Positions 26,262 to 34,159 of a DNA stretch of 64,000 nt are shown here, piece by piece. The stretch is from Haladaptatus cibarius D43 (GTDB taxonomy: Archaea; Halobacteriota; Halobacteria; Halobacteriales; Haladaptataceae): contig NZ_JDTH01000002.1 of assembly GCF_000710615.1 (NCBI RefSeq), forward strand, positions 1,418,082-1,482,081. The letters run 5' to 3'. The translations under genes were made by a program, and so were the position numbers. The number at the start of each line of letters is the position of its first letter. The stretch's first letter is position 1. A model generated the notes under the pieces. That model searched no databases, had not been told where the DNA came from, and saw nothing but the letters and a program-made list of their open reading frames with translations.

Positions 26262-26894
26262 CTACACTCCCTCAACCAATCGCTCCAACTGCTCCGGCGG
26301 AACCGCACCGCGCGCGGCGTATCCCTCGTAGGTGAACGTCGGGACGCCCGTGACTCCTTGCTGTTGTGCCTCCGCGAATTTCGCGTGAACTCGCTCTCGC
26401 AGTTCGTCGTCCTCGATTGCCGCTCGAATTTCGTCGCTGTCGAGTCCCTCCTCTTCCGCGATTTTCGCCAGCACGTCAGGGTCGCCGATGTCGTCTCCTT
26501 CTTGCCAGAGTGCGTCCAAAATAGCCTCGTCGAAGGCCCGCCACTGTTCGGGATACTCCTCTTTGACGGAGAACGAAGCGACCTGTGCGTTCAACGAGTC
26601 GATGTCGGTGGCGATTTCCTGTTCCATCTCCACGCCGTACTTTTCCTGCAAGCGCCGGACGTTCTCCCTCGCTTGTTCGTAGTAAGCGTCGTCTTTTCCG
26701 TCGTCCGCACCATGGTCGATACTGCCGTCGGGATTTCGCTTCCCGCTTCTGAGGTCGAACGGATGCCAATCGAGGGCGACCTCGTCGCCTCTATTTTCCT
26801 CGTAGCGTTCGAGCGATTTGCGCCCGAGGTAACAGAACGGACAGACGTAGTCGGAGTACACTGTGAGTTGGTCGTCGGTTTGCGATTCGGTCAT
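26262..26894 (-). CDS. DsbA-family oxidoreductase (FrnE-like)
   Basis: The product is 210 residues with a thioredoxin-fold start containing the active-site CPFC in VYSDYVCPFCYLGRKSLERYE and the cis-proline segment GVTGVPTFTYEG. A helical insertion lies between them, as in FrnE/2-hydroxychromene-2-carboxylate isomerase relatives. No signal peptide is present, so it acts in the cytosol as a thiol oxidoreductase or isomerase. It stands alone and converges on guaB. Confidence 0.88.
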   Translation of the reverse strand: MTESQTDDQLTVYSDYVCPFCYLGRKSLERYEENRGDEVALDWHPFDLRSGKRNPDGSIDHGADDGKDDAYYEQARENVRRLQEKYGVEMEQEIATDIDSLNAQVASFSVKEEYPEQWRAFDEAILDALWQEGDDIGDPDVLAKIAEEEGLDSDEIRAAIEDDELRERVHAKFAEAQQQGVTGVPTFTYEGYAARGAVPPEQLERLVEGV

Positions 26895-27027
26895 GCCGAA
26901 CCGTTGTGGAGTCTGCGTGTAAAGAGGGAGGAATCGGGAGGGAATTGCCGCATGTGTGGCGAGGCCGTGGAAGAGGAACCGTCCAAAACCGAACGCCTGA
27001 CGTAGCTCCGCTCCTAAATAGAGCCGA

Positions 27028-27366
27028 ATGGTTTCCGCGTTCCACCCGCTTCACTCGCTCGCCGGAAGCAGCGAGCTGATGCTTCCGACCGTTCTCGCGC
27101 TCTCGGCGGTGGGTTCGGTGTTCGTTCTCGCGCTGGCGCTGGTCGCGTTTCGCCAGCGACGGACGCTCCCCTATCTGCTGGTGACGCTGGCGTTCGGCGC
27201 GCTCGCGGGACAGACGCTTATGGGTGGCCTCACGACCGTCAACTTCGTGGCGGACAACACGCATCACCTCGTGGAACACATCCTCGACGTGGTGATTATT
27301 GCCCTGCTCGTCGGTGCGGTGTACTACGCGCGGTCGGTGGAAACGAAACAATCGAACCAACGGTGA
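27028..27366 (+). CDS. Small haloarchaeal membrane protein (three helices)
   Basis: The product is 112 residues with hydrophobic segments at about 18-42, 48-65 and 80-100, and His residues (NTHHLVEH) between helices two and three. It lacks recognised motifs. It is followed 12 bases later by a winged-helix regulator, a pairing frequent in haloarchaea that suggests a sensor/regulator unit, though that is inference. Confidence 0.75.
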   Translation: MVSAFHPLHSLAGSSELMLPTVLALSAVGSVFVLALALVAFRQRRTLPYLLVTLAFGALAGQTLMGGLTTVNFVADNTHHLVEHILDVVIIALLVGAVYYARSVETKQSNQR

Positions 27367-27378
27367 CAGAAATACGCA

Positions 27379-27891
27379 ATGACTGAAACACGAACACAGA
27401 TAGCGCGATACGTCGAATCACGTCCCGGCGTCCACTTCAACGGCCTCGTCCGGGGGTCGGGACTCGCACCCGGACAGGTGCAGTACCATCTCCGTGAGTT
27501 GCTCGGCAAAGAGCAACTCACCAGCGAGCAGTTGTACGGCAAGACGCACTACTATCCGCCGGAGTACGACGAGTGGGAGCGCTCCGCGCTCGCCTTGCTC
27601 CGCCGGGAGACGGCCCGTGACGTGCTCGTGAGTCTGCTCGAACAGGAAACGGCCCAACCCGCAAGCCTTGCGGACGACCTCGGCATCGCCCGGAGCACCC
27701 TCGAATGGCACGTCAACCATCTCGTCGAACAAAATTTGGTCGAAAAGCAGCGTGACGCGAGAAATCGGGTAACGCTCGTTCCGGCGCGACCGGAGGAAAC
27801 TGGAAAACTGCTTGCGACAGTCACGCCCTCGTTCCCGGAGCGAATGGTGGATAGATTTACGCGGCTTGTAGATGATTTATTGCCTGAATAA
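27379..27891 (+). CDS. Winged-helix transcription regulator with two HTH modules
   Basis: The product is 170 residues. The first wHTH (1-55: ARYVESRPGVHFNGLVRGSGLAPGQVQYHLREL) and second (about 70-130: ETARDVLVSLLEQETAQPASLADDLGIARSTLEWHVNHLVEQNLVEKQ) each have recognisable recognition helices. The C-terminal tail is amphipathic. It probably regulates its own operon with the membrane protein upstream. Related haloarchaeal proteins are common, and targets are unknown. Confidence 0.85.
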   Translation: MTETRTQIARYVESRPGVHFNGLVRGSGLAPGQVQYHLRELLGKEQLTSEQLYGKTHYYPPEYDEWERSALALLRRETARDVLVSLLEQETAQPASLADDLGIARSTLEWHVNHLVEQNLVEKQRDARNRVTLVPARPEETGKLLATVTPSFPERMVDRFTRLVDDLLPE

Positions 27892-27981
27892 TCAATCGCG
27901 TAAAGATGGACATTTAAGAATGCGTTAACCAGTACGAATAGAACTCCAGAACAGTGTTTGGGCGCATATTTGATTGAGATA

Positions 27982-28143
27982 TCATATCGCGTTCATGAAA
28001 AACAGAATCCCAAGTACGAACCATATCGCACCTAATATCCTATTTGTTCTTGAACTATAGATGAACTCATATGCAGTGACGCACTGCATCGCACCTCCTA
28101 TCACGAGAATAAGTGCAAGAATAACCAACCCTACGTCTGCCAT
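27982..28143 (-). CDS. Micro-membrane protein, 53 residues
   Basis: This short frame (MADVGLVILALILVIGGAMQ...) has two hydrophobic segments, residues 3-22 and 36-52, separated by a short polar loop (YEFIYSSRTNR). It lies 24 bases after the 30-residue frame at 28168-28260 and in the same direction as the large membrane gene before it. Codon positions look protein-like, but the AT-rich surroundings reduce certainty. Function is unknown. Confidence 0.55.
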   Translation of the reverse strand: MADVGLVILALILVIGGAMQCVTAYEFIYSSRTNRILGAIWFVLGILFFMNAI

Positions 28144-28167
28144 GATATCTGAAAGGATGTCATATTT

Positions 28168-28260
28168 TCACAAAAGAATTAGGGCCGCAATCACCGTAAC
28201 CAAGCCCGTAACACTCGAACTGTAACTGAACGGTTGCTTTACTTTCATAAAATCCGTCAT
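28168..28260 (-). CDS. Micro-membrane protein, 30 residues
   Basis: The frame encodes MTDFMKVKQPFSYSSSVTGL followed by VTVIAALILL, a polar, lysine-containing head and one C-terminal membrane segment. The ATG is six bases after the stop of the upstream membrane gene, which favours a real coupled gene. Its length makes the call tentative. Confidence 0.45.
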   Translation of the reverse strand: MTDFMKVKQPFSYSSSVTGLVTVIAALILL

Positions 28261-28266
28261 TTCTGA

Positions 28267-29412
28267 TTACTCGTTCAGCATCCCGAAATACGCCAGATTC
28301 CCGGTCAACAGTGCGACACTGAAGACGAAAAACAGCGCGCCGATTGGCGAGGCGAGGTCAACGAACAGCCAGTAGAGGGGTGCGGCCGCAGACGGGCCGA
28401 CTGAAACCACGGCGAGTTCCGAGATGAGTGGCCCACAGCAACAGCAGGCAGCGGGGGCCGCGATTGCCGCCGTATCGGAGGAGATTTCGTGTGAACCCGT
28501 TTTCGTCGCGCCTTGCCACTGGAACGCGATGACCGCGGCGTTCAGGCCGACGAGGACGGCGACCGTCCCGATTTGAATCAGCATTCCGAGCGAGAGCACG
28601 CCGGAGAGCGGCACTGATGGGAAGTTGAACTCCACGGCCGTCCAGTACACCAGCGGGTTTGCGACCGGAACCGTCGTGACGAACGCCCCATCAGGAATCC
28701 CGATTCCGTGCTCCGGAATGAACGAGAGCATTCCCATCGAGAAGGCAAAGAAGAGTCCTGCGAGGACGCCACTGCCGACGCCGAACCAGCGAGCAGGTCG
28801 GTTGCGGAGTGCCCACGAGAGGGACTCACGCGCGTCGCGCCAGAGAATGTAGCCGAGAGGGACCGGAAGTGCGACGACGAGGACGTAGCCGAGCGGGTGC
28901 GTTCGCGTGCCGAACGCACTCATCACGGCAGGGTAGGCAACCCACGCGCCGAGCAGGAGTCCGAGTCCGGCATATCTCGGTCGGTCGGGCAATTTGATTC
29001 GTCCGGCGAGAACGCTTCCGACCGCGATAATTGTCCCGGCGGCGAGCGTCAGCGGATGATACCATTCCTGCGCGAGCGGGGCTTGCGCTGCACGAACTGT
29101 TTCGATGACTGAGAACTGTACCAGTCCGACCGCACCGACGACGGTGACGAACAGTCCGGCGAAAACGCCCCAGAGCGCGAGCGTTCGCCGGTGGCTCCAC
29201 GCAGTGCGTCCGAAAAAAACGCTCGTGGCGACGATGCCGACGCCCGCTAACAGGACGACCAGCGCGAGCCACTGCGGATACGCTGGTGTGTGGTCGCTTC
29301 CGTGAGCGGAAACGACTGGAAGCGTCCCGATGGTTGCCAACGCAACGAGTGCTCGAACGCCCCACGCCTCCACCTTCGAGTCCATACACAAAGCCAACGG
29401 TTGCGTCGTCAT
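28267..29412 (-). CDS. Polytopic haloarchaeal membrane protein with Cys cluster
   Basis: The product is 381 residues with about nine or ten hydrophobic segments. A start at 29385 (MDSKVEAWG) would give a neater N-terminal signal-like segment ending ALATIGTLPVVSAHGSDH. A run of four Cys followed by Gly-Pro (AACCCCGPLI) near residue 314 and scattered His suggest metal or thiol chemistry in the membrane, but no family with known function is recognised. The next gene upstream ends 44 bases before it, and two micro-proteins follow closely, so a four-gene operon is likely. Confidence 0.75.
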   Translation of the reverse strand: MTTQPLALCMDSKVEAWGVRALVALATIGTLPVVSAHGSDHTPAYPQWLALVVLLAGVGIVATSVFFGRTAWSHRRTLALWGVFAGLFVTVVGAVGLVQFSVIETVRAAQAPLAQEWYHPLTLAAGTIIAVGSVLAGRIKLPDRPRYAGLGLLLGAWVAYPAVMSAFGTRTHPLGYVLVVALPVPLGYILWRDARESLSWALRNRPARWFGVGSGVLAGLFFAFSMGMLSFIPEHGIGIPDGAFVTTVPVANPLVYWTAVEFNFPSVPLSGVLSLGMLIQIGTVAVLVGLNAAVIAFQWQGATKTGSHEISSDTAAIAAPAACCCCGPLISELAVVSVGPSAAAPLYWLFVDLASPIGALFFVFSVALLTGNLAYFGMLNE

Positions 29413-29456
29413 GTATTCACTGGATTCGTCTTCGAAGAAATCGACAGGCGACTATG

Positions 29457-29975
29457 TCAATCGGCGTTGGACACGTACTCGTAGAACTCGTCGGCGATTC
29501 GCGGGAACACGCCGATGGCAATCGCGGCGAACAGGAACGTGAACAACACGGAGACGACCGGAAGCGAGAGCGTCACGGCTATCCCCCCGCCGCCGTATGC
29601 GGCGACCGCCAGTACGAGGTTGTAGTAACCGAGACGCAACAGTATCAGCGACGGCGAGAGCGACACCCAGCCCGGAACGTCCGTTCCGAGTGGCGTCACC
29701 CAACCGCCGCGAATCGCTGCGGCACCGACGACCATCGTTACCCACGCTATCATCGCGGAGTTTTTCACGCCGAAGTGGGTGACGTTCGCGGTTATCGCCA
29801 CGAAGGCGAGAAGCGGCATGGTGACGAGGGAGACGTCCGCGAAGGTGTAGACGGCGTCGTCGATGAATCGACCGACGCCGTCCTTCTCGACAGTCGTCGT
29901 CTGGCCGTGTCCGTACCACGTGCCGCGCCGACTGCTCCGGGCCTTCTTCGTGTCCCTCGCGGGGTGTCGGGACAT
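29457..29975 (-). CDS. Haloarchaeal membrane protein, four helices
   Basis: The product is 172 residues. A basic, disordered N-terminus (SRHPARDTKKARSSRRG) is followed by hydrophobic segments near 48-66, 74-90, 103-127 and 137-160. There is no enzyme motif. It leads the minus-strand operon that includes the polytopic protein and micro-proteins downstream. Unknown function. Confidence 0.7.
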   Translation of the reverse strand: MSRHPARDTKKARSSRRGTWYGHGQTTTVEKDGVGRFIDDAVYTFADVSLVTMPLLAFVAITANVTHFGVKNSAMIAWVTMVVGAAAIRGGWVTPLGTDVPGWVSLSPSLILLRLGYYNLVLAVAAYGGGGIAVTLSLPVVSVLFTFLFAAIAIGVFPRIADEFYEYVSNAD

Positions 29976-30037
29976 TGCGAGAAGCTACTGGCCACAGCCA
30001 AATAGTCATTTTGGACGGAGATCGGCCGAAAAGTGGC

Positions 30038-30856
30038 TCAGTCGGCCTGCACCGCACAGGATTCGTCGGTGTACTCCACCTCTCCAATCGACTCGATACC
30101 TTCCTCTCCGCACACTGGGCAGTCGGGATTTTTGCGGTATTCGACCTCCTCGAAGGACATGTCCATGGCGTCGTAAAATACCATTCGACCCTCCAGCAGT
30201 TCGCCGACGCCGATGAGTTGTTTCACCGTTTCGGTGCCCTGAATACAGCCGACGGTGCCGGGGAGCACGCCGAGGACGCCCGTCGTGGCACAGTCCGCGA
30301 CCATCCCGTCCGGCGGCGCTTCGGGGAACAGACAGCGATAGCAGGGGCCATCGTTTGTGAACGTCGTCACCTGACCTTCGAATTTGTAAATCGCGCCGTG
30401 GGAGAACGGAATTTCCGCGAGCGTACACACGTCGTTGACGAGGTAGCGCGTCCGGAAGTTGTCGGTCGCGTCCACGACGAAATCGTAGCCAGCGACGAGT
30501 TCTTCCGCGTTGTCGGGTTCGACGCGAACCTCGTGCGTTTCGACGCTTACGTCGGGATTCAGATTCGTCACGAAATCCGTCGCGCTCTCGGCTTTCGGGC
30601 GTCCCACGTCGTCGTCGCCGTGGACGACCTGTCGCTGGAGGTTACTTCGCTCCACCACATCGTCGTCCGCGATGCCGAGCGTTCCGACGCCCGCGGCGGC
30701 GAGATATTCGATGACGGGCGCACCGAGGCCGCCTGCACCGATGACGAGAACTGCGGCGTCGAGGAGGGCCTGCTGGCCCTCCGGCCCCACTTCGTCCATG
30801 ATGATGTGCCGGGAGTAGCGGTCGAGTTGTGTCGCATCGAGCGAAAGGCCGCTCAT
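30038..30856 (-). CDS. ubaA: UbaA: E1-like activating enzyme for SAMP ubiquitin-like proteins
   Basis: The product is 272 residues of the ThiF/MoeB/Uba4 family. The ATP-binding GAGGLG is at 40-45, and the zinc cysteines are CYRC 172-175 and CPVC 246-249. Cys189 in ADCATTGVLG corresponds to the catalytic cysteine known as Cys188 in Haloferax UbaA. UbaA adenylates SAMP proteins for protein conjugation and for sulfur transfer to molybdopterin and tRNA; the last route uses NcsA, present at 5920-6957. I start at 30856 because upstream residues are arginine-rich and not family-like. Confidence 0.93.
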   Translation of the reverse strand: MSGLSLDATQLDRYSRHIIMDEVGPEGQQALLDAAVLVIGAGGLGAPVIEYLAAAGVGTLGIADDDVVERSNLQRQVVHGDDDVGRPKAESATDFVTNLNPDVSVETHEVRVEPDNAEELVAGYDFVVDATDNFRTRYLVNDVCTLAEIPFSHGAIYKFEGQVTTFTNDGPCYRCLFPEAPPDGMVADCATTGVLGVLPGTVGCIQGTETVKQLIGVGELLEGRMVFYDAMDMSFEEVEYRKNPDCPVCGEEGIESIGEVEYTDESCAVQAD

Positions 30857-30911
30857 GCTTCCGGATTGGTCGTATCGGCGTATAAACCCGTGGTTCGGCG
30901 ACATTCGAACC

Positions 30912-30967
30912 GACCTGCGTCGGCCGGCGCAGGTCAATGTCGGTCAACGCAGGTCGGCGTCGGTCGG
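30912..30967. repeat. Inverted plus 20-bp direct repeats between ubaA and CPBP gene
   Basis: GACCTGCG (30912-30919) and CGCAGGTC (30928-30935) form an inverted repeat. CGCAGGTC recurs exactly 20 bases later (30948-30955) as part of an imperfect direct repeat of about 20 bases. The cluster lies between divergent genes, so it may bind a regulator. This is inferred from position only. Confidence 0.5.
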
Positions 30968-31039
30968 TTTCACGTGTGGTTCTGGCACCGCAAAATCCAA
31001 TGGGAATAGTTTTTCGCCCTCCACTGCGCGCACTGCGAT

Positions 31040-31858
31040 ATGCAAACCACCGTCTCCGGAGAGAAACGGACGAAACGCCGTTCGTTTTTAAAAGGGGTGG
31101 TCGCAACGTTCCTGCTCGGCGTTCCGGGAATTGCAGCGGTCGGACTCTCCTCGATAGAAACGCTTCGACAGCTTCCGGAACTCGCTGACCTCCCGGCAGT
31201 GACGCTGTTTTTCGTGGCAATCAGTCAACCGCTCGTGCTACTCGCGGTCGCCTGTCTCGTCGGAACGACCCTTGCCCCGCGTGTCGGTTTACAATCACGG
31301 CTGTTGGCCCGACTCACCGGTCGGATTCAACCGCCGAGTTTGTTCGCCGAAGAGGCACCAATCGGAATCGGCGTCGGCGTTGCGGCGTCGTTTCTCGTCC
31401 TCGCGCTCGATTTCGCGTTCGCACCGTTTCTCCCTGCGGAACTCTCGGCGTACACCGTACTGAATACGAACAGTGGCTCTATCTTCGGCGTTCTCGCAAG
31501 CATCCCCGTGCGATTTCTATACGGTGGAATCACCGAGGAGCTACTGCTTCGATACGGATTCATGACATTCGTCGTGTGGGGACTCTGGACGGTTTCCGGG
31601 GGCGAGCGCCCGACCGACCGACTGATGTGGTCTGCAATCCTCGCCTCCGCACTCGTTTTTGGTCTGGGCCACCTTCCCGCGATGTCGATAGACGTTCCGT
31701 TAACGCCAATCGTGGTCGTTCGAACGGTTCTTCTCAACGGAATTGCCGGGGTCGGTTTCGGCTGGCTCTACTGGCGACAGAGCCTCGAAACCGCGATGGT
31801 CGGCCATGCCTCGTTCCACGTGGTTCTCGTTATCGTCTCGCTACTCTTCGTCCTATAA
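31040..31858 (+). CDS. CPBP-family intramembrane glutamic endopeptidase
   Basis: The product is 272 residues with about seven or eight membrane helices. The signature is intact: EELLLR at 166-171, His211 in FGLGHLPA, and a third motif with His256 and His260 in VGHASFH. Family members (Rce1/CAAX protease type) cleave membrane substrates; haloarchaeal homologues may process signal or bacteriocin-like peptides, but no substrate gene is adjacent. It is divergent from ubaA. Confidence 0.88.
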   Translation: MQTTVSGEKRTKRRSFLKGVVATFLLGVPGIAAVGLSSIETLRQLPELADLPAVTLFFVAISQPLVLLAVACLVGTTLAPRVGLQSRLLARLTGRIQPPSLFAEEAPIGIGVGVAASFLVLALDFAFAPFLPAELSAYTVLNTNSGSIFGVLASIPVRFLYGGITEELLLRYGFMTFVVWGLWTVSGGERPTDRLMWSAILASALVFGLGHLPAMSIDVPLTPIVVVRTVLLNGIAGVGFGWLYWRQSLETAMVGHASFHVVLVIVSLLFVL

Positions 31859-31915
31859 GCGGCAAAGGCGGCTTCTGCCGAAGTGTTGTTTTGTCTTCCC
31901 GTCGTTCGTTCTATC

Positions 31916-32932
31916 ATGGCAACCAACCGGAAGTACCTCCTGTCACAGCGGCCAGACGGCACGCCAGACCGCGAAACGTTCGAACTGGTCGAAGAAGACG
32001 TTCCGGAACCGAGGCCGGGCGAAGCACTCGTCAGAACCCTCTACCTCTCGGTTGACCCGTACATGCGCGGTCGGATGCGCGACGCGGAATCCTACGCCGA
32101 ACCGTGGGACGTCGGCGACCCGCTTCAAGCCGCCGTGGTCGGCGAAGTCGTGGAATCCAACGGCGCGGGATTCGAAGCGGGCCAACTCGTCGCCGGAAAC
32201 TTGGAGTGGGCGGATTACGCGACTGCCTCCGGCAGTTCGCTCCAACCTGTCAACCCCGACCACGCCCCGATTTCGACGGCCCTTGGCGTCCTCGGAATGC
32301 CCGGACGAACCGCCTACTTCGGCACCCGTGAAGTAGCCGAACCCAAGGCTGGCGACACCTTCGTCGTCTCCGGGGCGGCGGGCGCGGTCGGTTCCGTCGC
32401 GGGTCAGATTGCGAAACAATCCGGCGCTCGCGTCGTCGGTTTCGCTGGCTCCGACGAGAAAGTCGAATTTCTCGAAGACGAGTGTGGCTTCGACGTTGGC
32501 ATCAACTACAAAGCCACGGACGACTACGGTGCGGCGCTCGACAGCGCCGCGCCCGACGGGGTAGACGCCTACTTCGACAACGTCGGCGGCGAGATTACCG
32601 ACGCCGTCTTCTCGAAACTGAACGTGGACGCGCGAGTCGCCGTGTGCGGCCAAATCGCGCTCTACAACGACGAATCGGTGCCGATGGGGCCGCGAAAACT
32701 CGGCAAACTCATCCAGAGTCGTGCGCAAGTAGAAGGCTTCCTCGTCAGCGACTTCTCCCCGAGATTCGAACAGGCAACCCGGCAGTTGGCGAAGTGGGTT
32801 TCGACGGGCGAACTCGCGTATCGAGAGACGGTAACCGAGGGCTTGGAAAACGCTCCCGACGCCTTCTTGGGACTGTTCGAGGGTGAGAACATCGGCAAGC
32901 AGTTGGTGAAAGTGGGCGAACCAAGCGAGTAA
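31916..32932 (+). CDS. Zinc-independent MDR NADP-dependent oxidoreductase
   Basis: The product is 338 residues starting MATNRKYLLSQRPDG. It has an N-terminal GroES-like fold with the family mark SVDPYMRGRM, and a Rossmann domain with VVSGAAGAVGSVAGQIAK. The Cys/His zinc ligands of alcohol dehydrogenases are missing, as expected for prostaglandin reductase/curcumin reductase-type medium-chain enzymes that reduce activated double bonds with NADPH. I chose the ATG at 31916 because it begins the family-like sequence. Confidence 0.92.
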   Translation: MATNRKYLLSQRPDGTPDRETFELVEEDVPEPRPGEALVRTLYLSVDPYMRGRMRDAESYAEPWDVGDPLQAAVVGEVVESNGAGFEAGQLVAGNLEWADYATASGSSLQPVNPDHAPISTALGVLGMPGRTAYFGTREVAEPKAGDTFVVSGAAGAVGSVAGQIAKQSGARVVGFAGSDEKVEFLEDECGFDVGINYKATDDYGAALDSAAPDGVDAYFDNVGGEITDAVFSKLNVDARVAVCGQIALYNDESVPMGPRKLGKLIQSRAQVEGFLVSDFSPRFEQATRQLAKWVSTGELAYRETVTEGLENAPDAFLGLFEGENIGKQLVKVGEPSE

Positions 32933-32991
32933 TCGAGCGTGGTAGCGGCACGAAGAAATTTCTGCGTGGCGAGCGTACCTCCGTCGTCTTT

Positions 32992-33150
32992 ATGAAAGTA
33001 CAGGTGGGGGAAGAAACGGTAAACGAAATGCTGTGGCGAATCGATGCGAAACTGGCCGAGTTCGAACTGGAATGGGGCCTATTCGAGGCAGAAGTCAAAC
33101 TGGGTGGTGACGTAGAAGTTGAACTGGAATTGAAATCGGAAGACGAGTAA
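32992..33150 (+). CDS. Small acidic protein, 52 residues
   Basis: The frame MKVQVGEETVNEMLWRIDAK... ends EVELELKSEDE and is strongly acidic with alternating hydrophobics, suggesting strand-helix-strand. It sits 59 bases after the MDR gene on the same strand. It has no recognised family by eye, but its composition is typical of real haloarchaeal proteins. Confidence 0.7.
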   Translation: MKVQVGEETVNEMLWRIDAKLAEFELEWGLFEAEVKLGGDVEVELELKSEDE

Positions 33151-33203
33151 CATCGACCGCCGACAAGAGACGCATATTCCTCGAAACCATTCCCGAAATC
33201 GGT

Positions 33204-34157
33204 TTACGAGTTTTCTTCGTCCGACATCTCGTCTACCACGTACTCTCGGATTTCTCCGTCGTCGAGCGCGTCGAGAACTTGCTTAGTTCCAATCGTTTCA
33301 ACGAGATGGCGGACGCCACGCTGGGATCTGTTCTCGACCTCCGCGTCGGAGACGCGCGTTTCGAACGCTCGGTCGATGTACCGTTCGCGTAGTTCGACGA
33401 ATCGCTCGTCGTCGATGTCGTGGTCGTCCTCGACCTCATTTTCGAACCATTCGCGCCACCGGTCGCGTTCAGCCCACTCGCCGGAGAACTCGGACTCGCG
33501 CCGAAGCCAATCGTAGTGTGGCGCGACGCCATCGGGAAAACCAATTTCGCGTCGATAGTCTTCGAGAAGACACCGCGCAACGTGTGCGCCGTGACCGGCG
33601 GCGACGATGGCCTGCACGCTTCGCTGGCCAGCGGGTGCGGCGACGTACAGACCCTCAATTGGTGTTCGACCGTCACCATCCGCGTACTCCGGGTCGAAGT
33701 GGTCGTGTTTCTCGCCGTCGTGTTCATGTTGCTCGAACATCTCGTCACCACCGAGCGGACGGAGATATTCGCCGTCGTACCACGCGGCCGCGAGGACGTT
33801 CTTCGCGGTGACGCTTCGGCCATCCTGCGTCTCAACGACGAACACCGACTCGTCGTTCGCGGACTCATCAGCAATCGAATCGGTTTCGGCTCTGGTGACG
33901 GACTCGACCATATCCGGAATACGCTCACAGCCCAACTCTTCGACGTGGGCGTGCATCAGTGCGTAGAACGTGTCTATATTGATACCGGCGGGAAACCCGA
34001 GGTAATTTTCCAAATATGCGCATCGACGGAGCGCCGCATTTCCACGGTCGAAGATGACGGTGTCGAGGCCGTACCGGGCGGTGAACACGCCAGCTGAACA
34101 ACCGCCGGGGCCACCGCCAACGATGACGACATCGTAGTCGGGCGTGTCATCCGTCAT
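33204..34157 (-). CDS. FAD/NAD(P)-binding oxidoreductase, thioredoxin reductase-like
   Basis: The product is 317 residues. An N-terminal dinucleotide-binding motif VVIVGGGPGGCSAGVFTARYG and a later EGLYVAAPAGQRSVQAIVAAGHGAHVAR FAD motif are clear. The thioredoxin-reductase CxxC is absent, and the last 110 residues form an unusual acidic helical extension. It starts two bases after the stop of an iron-type binding lipoprotein, so it may reduce imported ferric chelates; this is context-based inference. Confidence 0.85.
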   Translation of the reverse strand: MTDDTPDYDVVIVGGGPGGCSAGVFTARYGLDTVIFDRGNAALRRCAYLENYLGFPAGINIDTFYALMHAHVEELGCERIPDMVESVTRAETDSIADESANDESVFVVETQDGRSVTAKNVLAAAWYDGEYLRPLGGDEMFEQHEHDGEKHDHFDPEYADGDGRTPIEGLYVAAPAGQRSVQAIVAAGHGAHVARCLLEDYRREIGFPDGVAPHYDWLRRESEFSGEWAERDRWREWFENEVEDDHDIDDERFVELRERYIDRAFETRVSDAEVENRSQRGVRHLVETIGTKQVLDALDDGEIREYVVDEMSDEENS

Positions 34158-34159
34158 GG

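Noticed and set aside
29286-31009. Long plus-strand frames (239 and 344 codons) over membrane genes and ubaA
   Set aside because: Antisense shadows; the minus strand has transmembrane patterns and the complete UbaA motif set.
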